DNA from: Rugamonas aquatica
GTDB taxonomy: Bacteria > Pseudomonadota > Gammaproteobacteria > Burkholderiales > Burkholderiaceae_D
Direction: 5' to 3'
NCBI RefSeq assembly: GCF_009380215.1
Contig: NZ_WHUG01000007.1
Span: forward strand, 124,001-188,000
DNA: 64,000 nt
The position numbers and the translations under genes were made by a program. Of this stretch, positions 62,151 through 64,000 are shown piece after piece; position 1 is the stretch's first letter; the number at the start of each line of letters is the position of its first letter. Below the pieces are notes generated by a model. That model had not been told where the DNA came from, ran no database searches, and worked only from the letters and a program-made list of their open reading frames with translations.

Positions 62151-64000
62151 ATGACTACTGATAATCCCCTGCTGGACTTTAGCGGCCTGCCGCGTTTCGA
62201 TGCGATCAAGCCCGAGCACGTCACCCCGGCCATCGATGAACTGCTGGCCAAAAGCCGCGCCGTGGTCGAGCAACTGGAAGCGCCGTCCGAGCAAGTGACC
62301 TGGGATAACTTCGTCACCCCGCTGGAAAACGCCACGGAGCTGCTGGGCCGCGCATGGGGCATCGTCAGCCATCTGAACAATGTGGTCGATACGCCAGAGC
62401 TGCGCGCCACCTACAACGACAACCAACCGAAAGTGACCGAGTTCTGGACCGCGCTGGCCCAGAACGAGGCGCTGTTCGGCAAGTACAAGGCGCTGCGCGC
62501 ATCGGCCGGCTTCGACAGCCTGTCGCCGGCCCGCAAGCGCATCATCGACAACGCCGTGCGCGATTTCCGCATGGGCGGCGCCGAACTGCCTGCCGATAAA
62601 AAAGAACGCTTTGCCGACATCCAGGAAGAACACGCGTCGGTCTCGACGCGCTTCTCCGAAAACGTGCTCGACGCCACCAACGACTTCAAACTGCTGGTGG
62701 CCGACGAAGCCGACCTGGCCGGCCTGCCCGCCGACGTGAAAGCCGCCGCGCGCGCCGCCGCCGAGAAGGAAAACAAGAAAGGCTACGAATTCTCGCTGCA
62801 CTTCCCGTCCTACTTCCCTATCCTGCAATTCGCCGACAAGCGCGAACTGCGCGAAACCATTTACCGCGCCAACGCCACCAAGGCTTCCGAGCAGGGCGAA
62901 GTGTTCAGCAAGAAGGAAGACTGGGACAACACGCAAAACATCGTCACGCTGCTCAAGCTGCGCGACGAGGAAGCCAAGCTGCTGGGCTATAAAAACTTCG
63001 CCGAAGTCTCGCTGGTGCCGAAGATGGCGCAGTCGCCGGACCAGGTGATCGCCTTCCTCGAAGACCTGGCCAAGCGCGCCCGTCCGTTCGCCGAGCAGGA
63101 CCTGGCCGAGCTGAAAAAATTCGCGCAGGAAGAACTGGGCATCGAAGAACTGAAAGCCTGGGACATTCCCTACGCATCCGAAAAACTGCAGGAGCGCCGC
63201 TACGCCTTCTCCGCGCAGGAAGTGAAGCAGTACTTCCCTGAACACAAAGTGGTCGACGGCCTGTTCCGTTTGATCCAGAACCTGTTCACGGTCGAGATCA
63301 AACCGGACGACGCGCCGGTATGGCACAAGGACGTGCGCTTCTTCCGCATCGAGCGCAACGGCAAGCTGATCGGCCAGTTCTACCTGGACCTGTACGCGCG
63401 CGCCGGCAAGAGCGGCGGCGCCTGGATGGACGACGCCCGCGGCCGCCGCGCCGAGGAAGAGAAAGTACAAACCCCGGTCGCCTACCTGACCTGCAACTTC
63501 ACCGAGCCTGCAGTGGTTGATGGCGTGGTGCAGCCGTCGCTGTTCACGCACGATGAAGTGATCACGCTGTTCCACGAATTCGGCCACGGCCTGCACCACA
63601 TGCTGACGCAGGTGGATGAGCTGGGCGTATCCGGCATCTCCGGCGTCGAATGGGATGCGGTGGAACTGCCGTCGCAATTCATGGAGAACTTCTGCTGGGA
63701 ATGGGAAGTGCTCGAACACATGACCTCGCACGTGACGACCGGCGAACCGCTGCCGCGCGCGCTGTACGACAAGATGCTGGCCGCGAAGAATTTCCAGTCC
63801 GGTCTGCAGACGCTGCGCCAGGTCGAGTTCTCGCTGCTCGACATGCACCTGCACTACGACTACGACGCCAGCACCGGCAAGACCGTGCAGCAAGTGATCG
63901 ACGAAGTGCGCGCCAAGTTCGCGCTGATCGTGCCGCCTGCGTTCAACCGTTTCCAGAACTCTTTCGGCCACATCTTCGCCGGCGGCTACGCGGCCGGCTA
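62151..64000 (+). CDS. prlC: Oligopeptidase A (M3 family metallopeptidase), cut by the window end
   Basis: Open from ATG 62151 to the last base with no stop; about 616 codons of an expected 680-690. It begins MTTDNPLLDFSGLPRFDAIKP, the usual OpdA start. Zinc motif HEFGHGLHHML places His475, with the downstream EWDAVELPSQFMENFCWE segment carrying the third ligand. It degrades cytoplasmic oligopeptides including cleaved signal peptides. The visible part shows no frameshift. The palindrome repeat lies 25 bp upstream. Confidence 0.93.
   Translation, partial: MTTDNPLLDFSGLPRFDAIKPEHVTPAIDELLAKSRAVVEQLEAPSEQVTWDNFVTPLENATELLGRAWGIVSHLNNVVDTPELRATYNDNQPKVTEFWTALAQNEALFGKYKALRASAGFDSLSPARKRIIDNAVRDFRMGGAELPADKKERFADIQEEHASVSTRFSENVLDATNDFKLLVADEADLAGLPADVKAAARAAAEKENKKGYEFSLHFPSYFPILQFADKRELRETIYRANATKASEQGEVFSKKEDWDNTQNIVTLLKLRDEEAKLLGYKNFAEVSLVPKMAQSPDQVIAFLEDLAKRARPFAEQDLAELKKFAQEELGIEELKAWDIPYASEKLQERRYAFSAQEVKQYFPEHKVVDGLFRLIQNLFTVEIKPDDAPVWHKDVRFFRIERNGKLIGQFYLDLYARAGKSGGAWMDDARGRRAEEEKVQTPVAYLTCNFTEPAVVDGVVQPSLFTHDEVITLFHEFGHGLHHMLTQVDELGVSGISGVEWDAVELPSQFMENFCWEWEVLEHMTSHVTTGEPLPRALYDKMLAAKNFQSGLQTLRQVEFSLLDMHLHYDYDASTGKTVQQVIDEVRAKFALIVPPAFNRFQNSFGHIFAGGYAAG

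Noticed and set aside
62088..63971. Minus-strand open frame opposite the oligopeptidase gene
   Set aside because: The plus strand encodes a clear M3 peptidase with HEFGH; the minus frame is a shadow.

Overview
The window is about 64 kb of high-GC DNA. Its gene content suggests a betaproteobacterium of the Oxalobacteraceae (Massilia / Duganella / Janthinobacterium type). The pointers are several PEP-CTERM exported proteins, an aceE-aceF-lpdA operon whose LpdA carries its own lipoyl domain, a TonB-dependent receptor next to a tryptophan-halogenase-like protein, a PACE transporter, and interspersed palindromic repeats. This placement comes from gene content and protein style, not from a marker gene. 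No rRNA, tRNA, CRISPR array or complete insertion sequence was found.

Layout. 1-3757: a PaeR7I/XhoI-type restriction-modification pair, and a convergent two-domain orphan gene (PIN-like DUF5615 plus DUF5677-like). 3928-7280: two overlapping exported alpha/beta hydrolases and a small toxin-antitoxin pair. 7321-12065: flavin-dependent halogenase and TonB receptor, separated by a strong terminator. 12328-15303: an HTH-fused citrate-synthase-like protein, an MFS exporter and a GNAT acetyltransferase. 15356-21686: three paralogous orphan substrate-binding proteins surrounding a two-gene unit (Het-C/VWA exported protein plus a PEP-CTERM-like protein). 21692-29625: PhzF, S9 peptidase, PEP-CTERM trypsin-like protease, MAPEG protein, MFS, BON protein with cysteine repeats, exported HEIGH protein. 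29735-29824: a 90-bp perfect palindrome, then an M49-like peptidase. 31596-33834: a tandem SDR pair with a divergent LysR regulator. 33846-39074: a complete tripartite EmrAB/outer-membrane-factor drug efflux operon with a divergent TetR regulator and a palindromic operator. 39130-43142: TfoX-like protein, DsbA, LysR/PACE efflux pair, M20 peptidase.

43229-53296 is the most unusual region: an Rhs polymorphic-toxin locus on the minus strand. One full-length Rhs protein with a Sec signal peptide and its probable immunity gene are followed by a train of displaced C-terminal toxin tips. Each tip carries a stub of Rhs core, and most are followed by an immunity gene. They include an NlpC/P60-like amidase, a HEAGH metallopeptidase, a broken copy of the active tip, and a DUF4329 tip with a frameshifted NTF2-fold immunity gene. 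Near-identical core segments of about 0.3-0.6 kb recur three times and could feed recombination. The immunity proteins carry membrane segments or signal peptides, which suits toxins acting in the periplasm.

53606-64000 returns to housekeeping: a small membrane protein, the pyruvate dehydrogenase operon with its terminator, a PEP-CTERM protein behind a good sigma-70 promoter, folD, and an oligopeptidase A gene cut by the window end.
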